From Streptomyces spinoverrucosus (GTDB taxonomy: Bacteria; Actinomycetota; Actinomycetes; Streptomycetales; Streptomycetaceae): a stretch of 64,000 bases of DNA. Of the stretch, positions 43,073 to 52,181 are shown one piece after another. Below the pieces are notes generated by a model. It was not told the origin of the DNA. It saw nothing but the letters and a program-made list of their open reading frames with translations, and searched no databases. The stretch is from positions 1 to 64,000 of the forward strand of contig NZ_BJND01000043.1 in NCBI RefSeq assembly GCF_006539505.1, read 5' to 3'. The number at the start of each line of letters is the position of its first letter. Position 1 is the stretch's first letter. Both the position numbers and the translations under genes were made by a program.

Positions 43073-44002
43073 GTGATCCTCACGGTCACGCTGAACACCG
43101 CTCTCGACATCACGTACCGCGTACGGTCCCTGCGGCCGCACGCCACCCACCGGGTCTCCGAGGTCACCGAACGCCCCGGCGGCAAGGGCGTCAACGTGGC
43201 CCGGGTGCTGGCCGCGCTCGGCCACGAGGTGACGGTCACCGGGTTCGCCGGCGGCGGCACCGGACGGATCGTCCAGGACCGGCTGACGGCCACGCCCGGC
43301 GTGGTCGACGCGCTGGTCCCGATCGGCGGCGCGACCCGGCGCACGATAGCCGTGGTCGACGAGCGCACCGGCGACACGACCCAGCTCAACGAACCCGGCC
43401 CGGCGATCGCACCGCCCGAGTGGTCCGCCCTCCAGGAGGCCTACGAGGATCTGCTCGCGTCGGCCTCGGCGGTCGCCCTGTGCGGCAGCCTGCCGCCGGG
43501 GGTGCCGGTGGGCGCGTACGCGGGCCTGATACGCACCGCCCGCGCGGCCGGCGTGCCGGTGCTGCTGGACACCAGCGGCGAGCCGCTGCGCCGCGGGGTC
43601 GCCGCCCGCCCCGACATCGTCAAGCCCAACAGCGACGAACTGGCCGAACTCACCGGCTCCCACGAGCCGTTGCGCGCCACCCACGCCGCCCGCCGCCGGG
43701 GCGCCCACGCCGTCGTCGCCTCCCTGGGCCCGGAGGGCCTGCTGGCGGCCACCCCGGAGGGCACCTGGCGCGCCACCCCGCCCGGCCGTGTGCACGGCAA
43801 CCCGACCGGCGCCGGCGACTCCGCGACGGCTGGCCTGCTGGCCGCACTGGTGGAGCGCCGGCCGTGGCCGGAGCGCCTGACCCGCGCGGTCGCGCTGGCG
43901 ACCGCCACGGTGCACGCGCCGGTCGCGGGCGAGTTCGACCGGCGGACGTACGAGGAGCTGCTGGGGCGGGTCGCGGTGACCGGGGAGGCCAGCGCGGCCT
44001 GA
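43073..44002 (+). CDS. PfkB-family 1-phosphofructokinase or related sugar kinase
   Basis: A 309-residue ribokinase-fold kinase. LTVTLNTALDITYRV and ERPGGKGVNVARVLAALG are typical of the FruK/LacC group, and NPTGAGDSATAGLLAAL is the GAGD catalytic motif. 1-Phosphofructokinase or tagatose-6-phosphate kinase are the likely activities. GTG 43073 has GGGGGAGG about 9 nt upstream. It follows nagA on the same strand after a terminator, so it is probably separately transcribed. Confidence 0.85.
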   Translation: MILTVTLNTALDITYRVRSLRPHATHRVSEVTERPGGKGVNVARVLAALGHEVTVTGFAGGGTGRIVQDRLTATPGVVDALVPIGGATRRTIAVVDERTGDTTQLNEPGPAIAPPEWSALQEAYEDLLASASAVALCGSLPPGVPVGAYAGLIRTARAAGVPVLLDTSGEPLRRGVAARPDIVKPNSDELAELTGSHEPLRATHAARRRGAHAVVASLGPEGLLAATPEGTWRATPPGRVHGNPTGAGDSATAGLLAALVERRPWPERLTRAVALATATVHAPVAGEFDRRTYEELLGRVAVTGEASAA

Positions 44003-44015
44003 GCGGCGGCCGCCG

Positions 44016-44954
44016 CTACTCGACCCAGCCCTTGACCAGCCACATCTGGTCGAGGTTGGCGTCGCACTGGTTGCCCTGCTCGCAGGAGACCTTGATGGTG
44101 TTGGTGCCCTTGTTGAGCTGGATGTAGTTGTAGGTGCGCGTCCAGCCCTTGGCGTAGTCGCCCTCGGGGGCGTTGGCCCAGTTCTTCAGGTCGACGCCCG
44201 TGGTGGAGGGCGTGCCGTTGACCGTGAGGGTCGCGTTGGCGTCCTTGCCGGGCACGCCGTAGCCGACGTACAGGGTGTACTTGCCGGACTCGGGGATGCC
44301 GTTGACGGTCCAGGTGACCGAGGCGCCGACGGCGTTGAAGCCGGTCACGTAGACGCCGCCGTCCGCCTGGGCGCCCTTGATGTCGGACGCGGTGGTGGCG
44401 CCGCCGCCGAGCTGGAGGGCCTTGGCGTCGATCTTCGGCAGCTCGACCTCGCTGTCCGCGCTGCTCTCCCCCGACGGGGTCGGCTCCGCGCTCTGCGAGA
44501 CGGACGGGGTGGGGGAGGGCTGATCGCCAGCCGCGTCATCATCGCCGCCGCCCAGCATGGCCACGCTGATGCCGATGACGACCGCGGCGACCACCGCGAT
44601 CGCACCGATCAGCAGGCCCTTGGTGTTGGGCCCGCGGCCCCGGCCGCCGCCCCCGCCGGAGGCGTGTCCGGGCATCGGCTGCTGGGTGGTCGGCGCGCTG
44701 CCCGGGAACGTCTCGGGGGCGGCGTAGGAGGCGTTCGGCCTGCCGTACGCACCCTGCTGCTGCGGCACGCTCTGCTGGCCGTACGCCTGCTGACCGTACG
44801 GCCGCTCGCCGACCGCGCGCACCCTGCTGACCGAGTTCGGGTAGCCGTAGCCGCCGGACGGGGGCTGGGCGCCGTTGGCCTGACCGTCGGCGTACAGGTA
44901 GCCGAACGGGTCGTCGTCCTCGGGCGTGCTCGCGCCGTTGTTGCCGGGCGTCAT
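44016..44954 (-). CDS. membrane-anchored CBM35-type carbohydrate-binding protein
   Basis: A 312-residue protein. Residues 1-105 are cytosolic and rich in Gly/Gln/Tyr/Pro (YGQQAYGQQSVPQQQGAYG), one membrane helix spans about 112-134 (GLLIGAIAVVAAVVIGISVA), a Ser/Pro stalk follows, and residues about 180-312 form a beta-sandwich with YTLYVGYGVPGKDANATLTV and TNTIKVSCEQGNQCDANLDQ, a CBM6/35-like fold. It probably displays a carbohydrate-binding domain outside the cell. ATG 44954 has GAGGAG upstream. Confidence 0.82.
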   Translation of the reverse strand: MTPGNNGASTPEDDDPFGYLYADGQANGAQPPSGGYGYPNSVSRVRAVGERPYGQQAYGQQSVPQQQGAYGRPNASYAAPETFPGSAPTTQQPMPGHASGGGGGRGRGPNTKGLLIGAIAVVAAVVIGISVAMLGGGDDDAAGDQPSPTPSVSQSAEPTPSGESSADSEVELPKIDAKALQLGGGATTASDIKGAQADGGVYVTGFNAVGASVTWTVNGIPESGKYTLYVGYGVPGKDANATLTVNGTPSTTGVDLKNWANAPEGDYAKGWTRTYNYIQLNKGTNTIKVSCEQGNQCDANLDQMWLVKGWVE

Positions 44955-45075
44955 CCCTTGGTACTCCTCAACAGGTGCGGAACGAATGCGGTACGTGTGA
45001 TGAGAATGGCGAGCCTACCCGCTCCCGATGGCCCAAACGGGTGACCCCGGTCGCATCATCCCCCCGAGCTGCGGA

Positions 45076-46740
45076 TCATCCCGCCCGCCGGTGCTGTTTG
45101 GGACGAGACCGTTTCTCGACATACATCCGTTCGTCAGCGGATTTCAACACCTCGTCCGCCGTCATGCCGCAGTGCGCCCAGCCGATGCCGAAACTGGCCC
45201 CGACCCTGACGGCCCGGCCCTCGGCCCGGATCGGCTGGATGATCTCGTTGCGCAGCCGCACGGCGAGGTCCTGGGCGTCGGCCCGGCCGAGCCCGTCGGC
45301 GAGGATCACGAACTCGTCGCCGCCGAGCCGGGCGACCGTGTCGCCGTCGCGGACGCCGTTGCTGAGCCGCCGGGCCACCTCGATGAGCACGGCGTCGCCC
45401 GCGTTGTGCCCGAACCGGTCGTTGATCGACTTGAAGCCGTCGAGGTCGCAGAAGAGCACCGCGAGCCCCTTGGTGCCGTCGTCATGATCGCCCTCGGGGG
45501 CGATCGTGTGGACGTGGTGGTCGTAGACGTCGAAGCTGTCCTGGCCGCCCGGCACGAAGTCGAAGCCGTGCCCGCCTGCGTCGTAGACGGGGTGGCCGTA
45601 GGCCGCGTCGTGGGAGTCGTGGGCGCCGGGGTAGCCGGTCTGCGGGCGCTGGCAGAGCCGGGAGGAGAGGCGGGAGCGCAGCTCGGCGGAGTTCGGCAGG
45701 CCGGTGAGGGAGTCGTGGGAGGCGCGGTGGGCGAGCTGGAGCTCGCGGCGCTTGCGTTCCTCGATGTCCTCGACGTGGGTGAGCAGGAAGCGGGGGCCGT
45801 CGGCGGCGTCGGCGACGACGGAGTTGCGCAAGGAGACCCAGACGTAGCTGCCGTCGCGGCGCCCGAGGCGTAGCTCGGCTCGGCCGCCCTCGGCGGAGGT
45901 GCGCAGGAGCGTGCCTATGTCCTCGGGGTGGACGAGGTCGGAGAAGGAGTAGCGGCGCATCGCGGAGGCGGGGCGGCCGAGCAGGCGGCACAGGGCGTCG
46001 TTGGTGCGGAGTATGCGGCCGTGCTGGTCGCCGCCCATCTCGGCGATGGCCATGCCGGAGGGGGCGTACTCGAACGCCTGCCGGAAGCTTTCCTCGCTGG
46101 CGCGCAGGGCTTGCTGCTCGCGCTCCAGGCGGACCAGTGCCCGCTGCATATTCGCGCGTAGACGCGCGTTGCTGATGGCGATGGCCGCCTGGAAGGCGTA
46201 CATCTGGAGCGCCTCACGCCCCCACGCGCCCGGCCGCCGCCCGTTGCGCGGCCGGTCCACGGACAGGACGCCGATCAGCTCGCCGGAAGAGGCACCGCCC
46301 TGCGCTCCGGGGGCGTACATCGGCGCGAAAAGGCGGTCGGAGGGGTGCCACTCGTCCTCGAAGCGCGGCGCGGGCCCCTCGGTGTACCACTGCGGGACGT
46401 CGTCGTCGTCGAGGACCCAGCCCTCGGTGTGCGGGATGAAGACGAGGTCGCCCCACTGCTCGCCCATGCTCAGGCGCCGCTCCCAGGACTCGCGGGAGCC
46501 GACCCGGCCGGTGATCAGTGCCTCGGCGGCGGGGTTGCCGGAGAAGGCGGCGACGACGAGGTCGCCGTCCGGGCGTACGAGGTTGACGCACGCCAGCTCG
46601 TAGTTGAGGGCGGTGACGACCCCGTCCGCGACCGTCTGCAATGTGTCCGCCAGGCTGCGGGCCGTGTTCATGTCGCCCATGACCTGGTGCAGCTGTCGCA
46701 GGGACGCAAGGCGGACATACGGCTCCGACTCGGTCTCCAT
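45076..46740 (-). CDS. cdgB: GAF-PAS-GGDEF diguanylate cyclase, CdgB type
   Basis: A 554-residue cytosolic signalling enzyme. A GAF domain (about 20-195), a PAS domain with PAC end (about 220-345, SFRQAFEYAPSGMAIAEMGG, FLLTHVEDIEERKRRE) and a GGDEF domain (DSLTGLPN then RLGGDEFVIL) are in order. GGDEF is intact, so it should make cyclic di-GMP from GTP. A roughly 55-residue Gly/His/Asp-rich insertion separates DSLTGLPN from the rest of the GGDEF core. In Streptomyces CdgB controls development and is a BldD target (known of the family). ATG 46740 has GGGGGAGGG upstream. Confidence 0.92.
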   Translation of the reverse strand: METESEPYVRLASLRQLHQVMGDMNTARSLADTLQTVADGVVTALNYELACVNLVRPDGDLVVAAFSGNPAAEALITGRVGSRESWERRLSMGEQWGDLVFIPHTEGWVLDDDDVPQWYTEGPAPRFEDEWHPSDRLFAPMYAPGAQGGASSGELIGVLSVDRPRNGRRPGAWGREALQMYAFQAAIAISNARLRANMQRALVRLEREQQALRASEESFRQAFEYAPSGMAIAEMGGDQHGRILRTNDALCRLLGRPASAMRRYSFSDLVHPEDIGTLLRTSAEGGRAELRLGRRDGSYVWVSLRNSVVADAADGPRFLLTHVEDIEERKRRELQLAHRASHDSLTGLPNSAELRSRLSSRLCQRPQTGYPGAHDSHDAAYGHPVYDAGGHGFDFVPGGQDSFDVYDHHVHTIAPEGDHDDGTKGLAVLFCDLDGFKSINDRFGHNAGDAVLIEVARRLSNGVRDGDTVARLGGDEFVILADGLGRADAQDLAVRLRNEIIQPIRAEGRAVRVGASFGIGWAHCGMTADEVLKSADERMYVEKRSRPKQHRRAG

Positions 46741-47144
46741 GCTCGCCCTCCCCCCGAGATCTCGCAGCGAATCAAGTGCCCTTACGTTTGGCCTTACACC
46801 CTCCCGCCACTGAATCACAGCGCGCTGCCCACCCGGTACACAGGGTCAACAATTAATGGCCCTTGTGACTCAAGTCACAGCTAAACGTGAACAATTGAGT
46901 GGGGTTTCTGCGGTTTTCCCGTGCGTTTACCGAACGCAAGAATTGTGCGGATGCCCATCGGTGCCCATCGGTGGCCATCGGTGTCCGTCGCAGGACCTAG
47001 GACCGCCTTCGGGCCGAGGTCCGATGCGGGCGCGCACGCACGGAGATTAGCGTTCCGTATGTGCCGAACACACACGCATCCGCACCGCCCGTCACGGTGC
47101 CCGCCCAGCCGTCCACGGCAGCGCCCTTTGGGCATGCTGTGGGG
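46741..47144. other. intergenic control region with a perfect palindrome
   Basis: No gene is supported in these 404 bp. TGTGACT-CA-AGTCACA at 46864-46879 is a perfect 7+2+7 palindrome, 124-139 bp upstream of the cdgB start. It resembles a BldD half-site pair but is one base shorter than that consensus. Confidence 0.55.
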
Positions 47145-47663
47145 GTGACCAACGACGAGTTCCGTGCCGCGATGTCCCGGCTGGCCGCGGGGGTGGTCCT
47201 GGTGACCGCGCGCGAGCCGGCACTCGACCCGGACGACCCGCTGGCGCCGGCCGGCGAGGATGTCGGCATGACGGCGACGGCGTTCATGTCCGTCTCCCTC
47301 GACCCGCCGCTGGTCCTGGTCAGCCTGCGCGAGGGCGCCCGCATGGACGACCTGCTCGCCGAACAGCCCCTGTGGGCGGTCTCGGTTCTCTCCGAGAGCC
47401 AGCGGCACATCGCCGGCCGGTTCGCCATGAAAGGCCGCATCAGCGACCGCCTGCTCTTCGAGGACATCCCCTACGCCCGCGGCGAGGCGAGCGGCGCGCC
47501 GCTCGTGGGCGGCGCGCTCGCGACCCTGGAGTGCCGGACCGAGCAGCGGGTGACGGCCGGGGACCACACGCTGGTGATCGGGCGGGTGCTGACGGCTCGG
47601 GTGCCGAGCGCGGACGGCGGGCCGCTGCTGTACTTCAAGGGGCGGTACCGGCACCTGGGGTGA
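47145..47663 (+). CDS. flavin reductase-like FMN-binding oxidoreductase
   Basis: A 172-residue flavin_reduct protein. FRAAMSRLAAGVVLVTAREP, MTATAFMSVSLDPPLVLVSL and VLSESQRHIAGRFA are the family motifs, so it should bind FMN and use NAD(P)H to reduce flavin for a partner monooxygenase. GTG 47145 was chosen; GTG 47061 gives a longer form. It is convergent with an ECF sigma factor gene. Confidence 0.87.
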   Translation: MTNDEFRAAMSRLAAGVVLVTAREPALDPDDPLAPAGEDVGMTATAFMSVSLDPPLVLVSLREGARMDDLLAEQPLWAVSVLSESQRHIAGRFAMKGRISDRLLFEDIPYARGEASGAPLVGGALATLECRTEQRVTAGDHTLVIGRVLTARVPSADGGPLLYFKGRYRHLG

Positions 47664-47669
47664 GGTTTC

Positions 47670-48521
47670 TCAGGGCAGCGTGACCTCCAGCCGGGACAGG
47701 CGTGCCGCGTCGGTGACGATCTCGATGACGGCGATGCGCTCCCGTACGACGGTGAACCGCATGGCCCGCAGCAGCCGCTGCCCGTCGTCGGAGAGCGTCG
47801 CCACCCCGGGCACCCCGTCGAGCAGGACGGTCCGGGAGACCCGGGCGAGGTGCGCGAAGCGCGCCGCGTTGGCCGCGACCGCGGCCGCACCGATGGTCAC
47901 GCCGATCTCCGCCCGGGCGACGACATCCGGGTCGAGCACCTTCAGCAGCCCCTCGAAGTCGCCGGCCCGCGCGGCGGCCAGGAAGGCCTCGACGACCTCC
48001 CGCTGCCGGGCGAGATCCGCGTCCGGCGCCGGAGCGCCCTGCACCCGCCGCCGCGCCCGGCTGGCCAGCTGCCGAGCCGCCGTCGGCGTCCGCCCGACGA
48101 TGCCGGCGACCTCGTCGTAGGGCACCGCGAACATGTCGTGCAGCACGAAGGCGAGCCGTTCGGCGGGCGTGAGCGTGTCGAGTACGACGAGCAGGGCGAC
48201 GCCGACGGAATCGGCGAGGAGGGCGTCGTGCTCGGGGTCGGGGCCGGGGCCTGTGGTGGCGGCGTCCAGGGACTGGTCCAGCGGCTCCTCGGCGCGGGAC
48301 TTGCGAGAGCGCAGCATGTCGAGGCAGACCCGCCCGACGACGGTGGTGAGCCACCCGGCGAGGTTGTCGACCTCGCGGGTGTCGCTGCGGCTCAGCCGGA
48401 ACCAGGCCTCCTGCACGGCGTCGTCGGCCTCGGCGAGGGAGCCGAGCATGCGGTAGGCGACGGCACGCAGGTGCGTGCGGTGCGCCTCGAAGCGCTCGGC
48501 AAGGAAGTCCTGCTCGCTCAT
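47670..48521 (-). CDS. ECF sigma factor, SigJ/ECF41-like
   Basis: A 283-residue extracytoplasmic-function sigma factor. Sigma2 region: HLRAVAYRMLGSLAEADDAVQEAWFRL; sigma4: LTPAERLAFVLHDMFAVPYDEVAGIVGR. A C-terminal SnoaL-like domain from about residue 175 marks the ECF41/SigJ group, in which this domain tunes activity instead of an anti-sigma factor. No COE oxidoreductase partner is adjacent. ATG 48521; GTG 48533 is an alternative. Confidence 0.9.
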   Translation of the reverse strand: MSEQDFLAERFEAHRTHLRAVAYRMLGSLAEADDAVQEAWFRLSRSDTREVDNLAGWLTTVVGRVCLDMLRSRKSRAEEPLDQSLDAATTGPGPDPEHDALLADSVGVALLVVLDTLTPAERLAFVLHDMFAVPYDEVAGIVGRTPTAARQLASRARRRVQGAPAPDADLARQREVVEAFLAAARAGDFEGLLKVLDPDVVARAEIGVTIGAAAVAANAARFAHLARVSRTVLLDGVPGVATLSDDGQRLLRAMRFTVVRERIAVIEIVTDAARLSRLEVTLP

Positions 48522-48630
48522 GTGTCCCGTCACCAGCCCTCGTCGTGGGTGCCCGGCACGATGCCGTCAGGACTATGACGGATGCGGGACGGGTGATGTG
48601 ACAGCCGATGTGACAGGAGCAGTCGGGCCG

Positions 48631-49071
48631 CTACCGCCAGTCGCGACCGGACCGCCCCCGCTTGGTGTCCGACCGCTGCTTCTTCTCCCGCAGCCTGCGT
48701 TCGTTGATGCCGCGTGGGATGCGGGTCGGCCTGCGGGGCTTGGGCGGGGGAGCGGTGGCCTCGGCGAGCAGCGCGGCGAGGCGTACGGCGGCGGCCTCGC
48801 GGTTGCGCCACTGGGAACGGTGCTCGGAGGAACGTACGGTGACGACGCCGTCGACGAGGCGGCCCGCCAGCCGCTCCAGGGCGCGCCGCTTCCACACCTC
48901 GGGCAGGGCCTCGGTGGCGGCGAGGTCGAACCGCAGCTCCACGCTGGTGTCGCTGGTGTTCACGTGCTGGCCACCCGGCCCGGAGGAACGCGAGAAACGC
49001 CACTGGAGCTCGGCCTCGGGGAGCGAGACGGAGCCGCGGATGACGTGCGGGTGACCGGACATGGCTGACAT
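48631..49071 (-). CDS. arfB: peptidyl-tRNA hydrolase ArfB-like
   Basis: A 146-residue class-I release-factor-related protein. RFSRSSGPGGQHVNTSDTSVEL carries the catalytic GGQ, and the basic C-terminal tail (RRLREKKQRSDTKRGRSGRD) enters the mRNA channel. It rescues stalled ribosomes. ATG 49071; 49062 is an alternative. It is divergent from terD. Confidence 0.92.
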   Translation of the reverse strand: MSAMSGHPHVIRGSVSLPEAELQWRFSRSSGPGGQHVNTSDTSVELRFDLAATEALPEVWKRRALERLAGRLVDGVVTVRSSEHRSQWRNREAAAVRLAALLAEATAPPPKPRRPTRIPRGINERRLREKKQRSDTKRGRSGRDWR

Positions 49072-49243
49072 GTTCCCGCTTGGACGGGGTGGGAGTCACC
49101 CGAATATCGCCGGATCCGGCTGTTGGGTAAAGAAAGTAAAGTCCGGGGAACCCGTGGCACCACCCTCGACGTTCATAGGGGTAGCTGTAGCTTCAGTAAC
49201 CGCACACGCATAGCGCACGCATCGAGGGAAGGAACTCCCGACC

Positions 49244-49819
49244 ATGGCTGTAAGCCTGTCCAAGGGTGGCAACGTCTCGCTCACCAAGGAGGCTCCGGGC
49301 CTGACCGCCGTCACCGTGGGCCTCGGCTGGGACGTCCGCACCACCACCGGCACCGACTTCGACCTCGACGCGTCGGCGATCGCGGTCAACCCACAGGGCA
49401 AGGTCTACTCGGACGGCCACTTCGTCTTCTTCAACAACAAGCAGACGCCGGACAACACGATCGTCCACACCGGTGACAACCGCACGGGCGAGGGCGAGGG
49501 CGACGACGAGCAGATCAACGTCAACCTGGCCGGCCTCCCCGCCGACATCGACAAGATCGTCTTCCCGGTCTCGATCTACGACGCGGAGAACCGCTCGCAG
49601 AACTTCGGCCAGGTCCGCAACGCCTACATCCGCATCATCAACCAAGCCGGCGGCACCGAGATCGCCCGCTACGACCTGTCGGAGGACGCAGCCACCGAGA
49701 CCGCGATGGTCTTCGGCGAGCTCTACCGCAACGGCGCCGAGTGGAAGTTCCGCGCAGTCGGCCAGGGCTACGCCTCGGGCCTGGTCGGCATCGCCCAGGA
49801 CTTCGGCGTGAACGTCTGA
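49244..49819 (+). CDS. TerD-family stress protein
   Basis: A 191-residue Ca-binding beta-sandwich protein, AVSLSKGGNVSLTKEAPGL, with DFDLDASAIAVNPQGK and NRTGEGEGDDEQINVNL as the paired calcium sites. TerD proteins take part in tellurite and general stress responses, and Streptomyces carries many copies. ATG 49244 has a GAAGGAA-like ribosome-binding site. It stands alone. Confidence 0.95.
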   Translation: MAVSLSKGGNVSLTKEAPGLTAVTVGLGWDVRTTTGTDFDLDASAIAVNPQGKVYSDGHFVFFNNKQTPDNTIVHTGDNRTGEGEGDDEQINVNLAGLPADIDKIVFPVSIYDAENRSQNFGQVRNAYIRIINQAGGTEIARYDLSEDAATETAMVFGELYRNGAEWKFRAVGQGYASGLVGIAQDFGVNV

Positions 49820-49847
49820 GCGACGCCCACTCCAGCGGCTTGAACAC

Positions 49848-49878
49848 CGGGCCCCTCAACGCCGCGTTGGGGGGCCCG
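49848..49878 (+). terminator. terD terminator
   Basis: CGGGCCCCTCAACG (49848-49861) pairs with CGTTGGGGGGCCCG (49865-49878) with a 3-nt loop; one bulge. Confidence 0.75.
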
Positions 49879-49931
49879 CCGCATGGGTGGCAGGCTTCGC
49901 CGTCGCCTCAGGCGTCGCCCGTCTCCTGCTG

Positions 49932-50106
49932 ATCCAAGGGCGGCGACTCCGTACCGACCCTGCCACTGCTGACCCGTCTGGCCAAGGCCCTGGACGCGTC
50001 GCTGACGATCGACCTCGACGGCGACCGCTCAACGTTCGTCTTCACCGCACACGGCTGCGCCGAGCCGAACCAAGCACCGCCGGACGGACGCCCCTCAGTC
50101 GCCTGA
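49932..50106 (+). pseudogene. truncated C-terminal fragment of an XRE-family gene
   Basis: In the frame ending TGA at 50104-50106 the peptide GGDSVPTLPLLTRLAKALDASLTIDL and the DGDRSTFVF end is closely similar to the C-terminus of the XRE protein at 26065 (ADTVPTLPLLRRLALAMDSTL). The HTH half is absent, and an in-frame stop lies just before the match. It is a remnant of a paralogous gene. Confidence 0.75.
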
Positions 50107-50157
50107 CCCCCGCCCTCGACCGACCTCGCCCCCCTCAGAAGCCGGGCCGCGCCTTCA

Positions 50158-51567
50158 TCACCGCCGCTCCGGCCTGCCCTCCCCGTACAGCCAGTCCTTC
50201 CAGATCGGGGCGAAGTCCTTGTCGGGGGCCTGCTTCTCCACGTACGTCGTGAAGTCCTCGGTGCTCGCGTTGCCGTGGCGGTGGGTGGTGGCCCAGCCGC
50301 GCAGGAGGGCGCGGAAGGCGGTGTCGTCGGCGAGGGTCTGGCGGATCTTGTGCAGGACCATCGCGCCGCGGTCGTAGACGGGGTCGCCGGAGATGTGGGC
50401 GGCGTCCGTGGGATGCGCGGGCGGGAAGGACCAGACGGCCTTGTTGTCCTCGGGGATGGCGTAGTGGGTGCCGTCGTAGAGCGCGTCGAAGATGTGCTGG
50501 GCGGTGGGGCCGCCGTGGTCCTCCTGCCACAGCCACTCCGCGTACGTCGCGAAGCCCTCGTTGAGCCACATGTCCCGCCAGGACTTGGGCGTGACCGAGT
50601 TGCCGTACCACTCGTGGGCGATTTCGTGGACGAGGAGCTCGATGTCCGGGGCGCCGGGGAAGACGGGGCGGGTCTGGGTCTCCAGGGCGTAGGAGGCGTC
50701 ACCGGGGCGGTCGACGATCGCGCCGGTGGAGGTGAAGGGGTACGGGCCGAAGAGTTCCTCCGCCCAGGCGAGGACCTCGGGGATACGGGCCAGCACCTTG
50801 CGACTGGCGGAGGCCTCGGTCGGGTCGACGGCGGTGTACACGGGCAGGCCGTCCGGGGTCCGCGTGTGGCTGATGTCGTAGCGGCCGACGGCGAGGGTGG
50901 TGACGTAGCTCGCCATGGGTTGGGCGGTGTGCCAGGTGGTGGTCGTACGGCCGTCGGTGGTCTTCTCGGTCTTCAGTTCCCCGTTCGAGACCGCCCGCAG
51001 GCCCTTCGGCACGGTGACCGTGATGGCGTACGTCGCCTTGTCCGAGGGGTGGTGGTTGCCGGGGTACCAGGCCATGGAGCCGACCGGCTGGCCCAGGGCG
51101 AGCGCGCCGTCGTCGGTGGGCAGCCAGCCCTCCTCGGAGCCGTCCGGGTCGGTGAGGGTGGCCGGGGTGCCGGAGTAGCGGACCGTCACGCGGAAGGTGC
51201 GGCCCTCGGCGAGGTCGTCGCGGGGGCGGACGGTCAGTTCCTGGCCGGCTCGGTTCCAGCGGGCGGTGGTGCCGTCGACGGTGACCGTCTCGACGTTCAG
51301 CCCCTGGAGGTCGAGGTTGAAGGCGGAGAGGTCCTGGGTGGCGCGGGCCGTGATCGTCGTGCGGGCGGTGAGGTGGCGGGTGGCGGGGGTGTAGGAGAGG
51401 GCCAGGTCGTAGTGGGTGACGTCGTAGCCGCCGTTGCCCGCCTTCGGGAAGTACGGGTCGCGCACGCCGGAGCCGCCCGGGGTGCCCTCGACGCCGGTGC
51501 TCGAACATGCGGTGAGGGCGAGCGTGAGCAGGGCGGCAACAGGGACGACCGGTGCGAAACGGGACAC
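50158..51567 (-). CDS. M1-family metallopeptidase lipoprotein
   Basis: A 469-residue exported zinc aminopeptidase. Lipobox LTACSS near residue 21 anchors it outside. The zinc site is LVHEIAHEWYGNSV (HExxH) with the third ligand Glu in WLNEGFATYAEWLW. The usual GAMEN substrate loop is replaced by SYALETQTRPVF, as in other Streptomyces secreted members. GTG 51567 has AGGATC upstream. Peptide substrate unknown. Confidence 0.92.
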   Translation of the reverse strand: MSRFAPVVPVAALLTLALTACSSTGVEGTPGGSGVRDPYFPKAGNGGYDVTHYDLALSYTPATRHLTARTTITARATQDLSAFNLDLQGLNVETVTVDGTTARWNRAGQELTVRPRDDLAEGRTFRVTVRYSGTPATLTDPDGSEEGWLPTDDGALALGQPVGSMAWYPGNHHPSDKATYAITVTVPKGLRAVSNGELKTEKTTDGRTTTTWHTAQPMASYVTTLAVGRYDISHTRTPDGLPVYTAVDPTEASASRKVLARIPEVLAWAEELFGPYPFTSTGAIVDRPGDASYALETQTRPVFPGAPDIELLVHEIAHEWYGNSVTPKSWRDMWLNEGFATYAEWLWQEDHGGPTAQHIFDALYDGTHYAIPEDNKAVWSFPPAHPTDAAHISGDPVYDRGAMVLHKIRQTLADDTAFRALLRGWATTHRHGNASTEDFTTYVEKQAPDKDFAPIWKDWLYGEGRPERR

Positions 51568-51605
51568 GTCCGAGATCCTACGAGGGGCATGACACCATCA
51601 CGTAC

Positions 51606-52106
51606 GTGCTCGACATCGGCTACGCCCTCTCCAACCGGTTCCCGGACCCGCCCCAGACCGACTACCGCCGCGCGGATGTGCACGCCCTGCGGCACGACCT
51701 GTTCTGCGGTGACGTCTATCTCGCCGACACCGAGAAGGACCGGGAGCTGTCCACAGCCTGGGGATGGGTGCCGGTGCTCGACTTCGCGTGGGCGCTGTGC
51801 GACATCGTCGAGCAGCTGGACCGCGACCCGGCGGGCTCCCGTGCCGCCCGTCCCCAGCACGCGGAGCTGGACTTCACCGAGTCCACCGACCGTCTGCTCT
51901 TCGAGCGCCGCTTCGGCTGGGTCGACATCGAGTCCGACTGGCAGCCGGCCGAGGAACCCCCGCTCACCTTCTCCCACACCGAACTCCGCCGCGAGGCCCG
52001 GGACTTCCTGCACGACCTGATCGCCGACCTGTGCGACCTGCACGAGGACCTGGCGGAGAACCCGGCGATCTGGTCACTGCAGGCACGGTTTCCGCGCGTG
52101 CCGTGA
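51606..52106 (+). CDS. conserved-type hypothetical protein
   Basis: A 166-residue acidic cytosolic protein from GTG 51606. YALSNRFPDPPQTDYRRADV, DFAWALCDIVEQLDRDP and LDFTESTDRLLFERRFGWVDIE are ordered and non-repetitive, but I do not recognise the family. The upstream sequence overlaps the start of the divergent M1 gene; the exact start is uncertain. Confidence 0.65.
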   Translation: MLDIGYALSNRFPDPPQTDYRRADVHALRHDLFCGDVYLADTEKDRELSTAWGWVPVLDFAWALCDIVEQLDRDPAGSRAARPQHAELDFTESTDRLLFERRFGWVDIESDWQPAEEPPLTFSHTELRREARDFLHDLIADLCDLHEDLAENPAIWSLQARFPRVP

Positions 52107-52181
52107 CGCTGCGGCGGAGGGTCACCGAGGCAACCGGCGTGCCCTCGACGACGCCCCCTCATCCCCCAGCCCCGCCCAAAG

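Noticed and set aside
41036..43915. 959-residue minus-strand ORF
   Set aside because: It runs antisense to nagK, nagA and the sugar kinase, all with clear motifs, and shows none of its own.
46864..46879. True BldD box before cdgB
   Set aside because: The palindrome's halves fit partly, but the spacing is one base short of the consensus.
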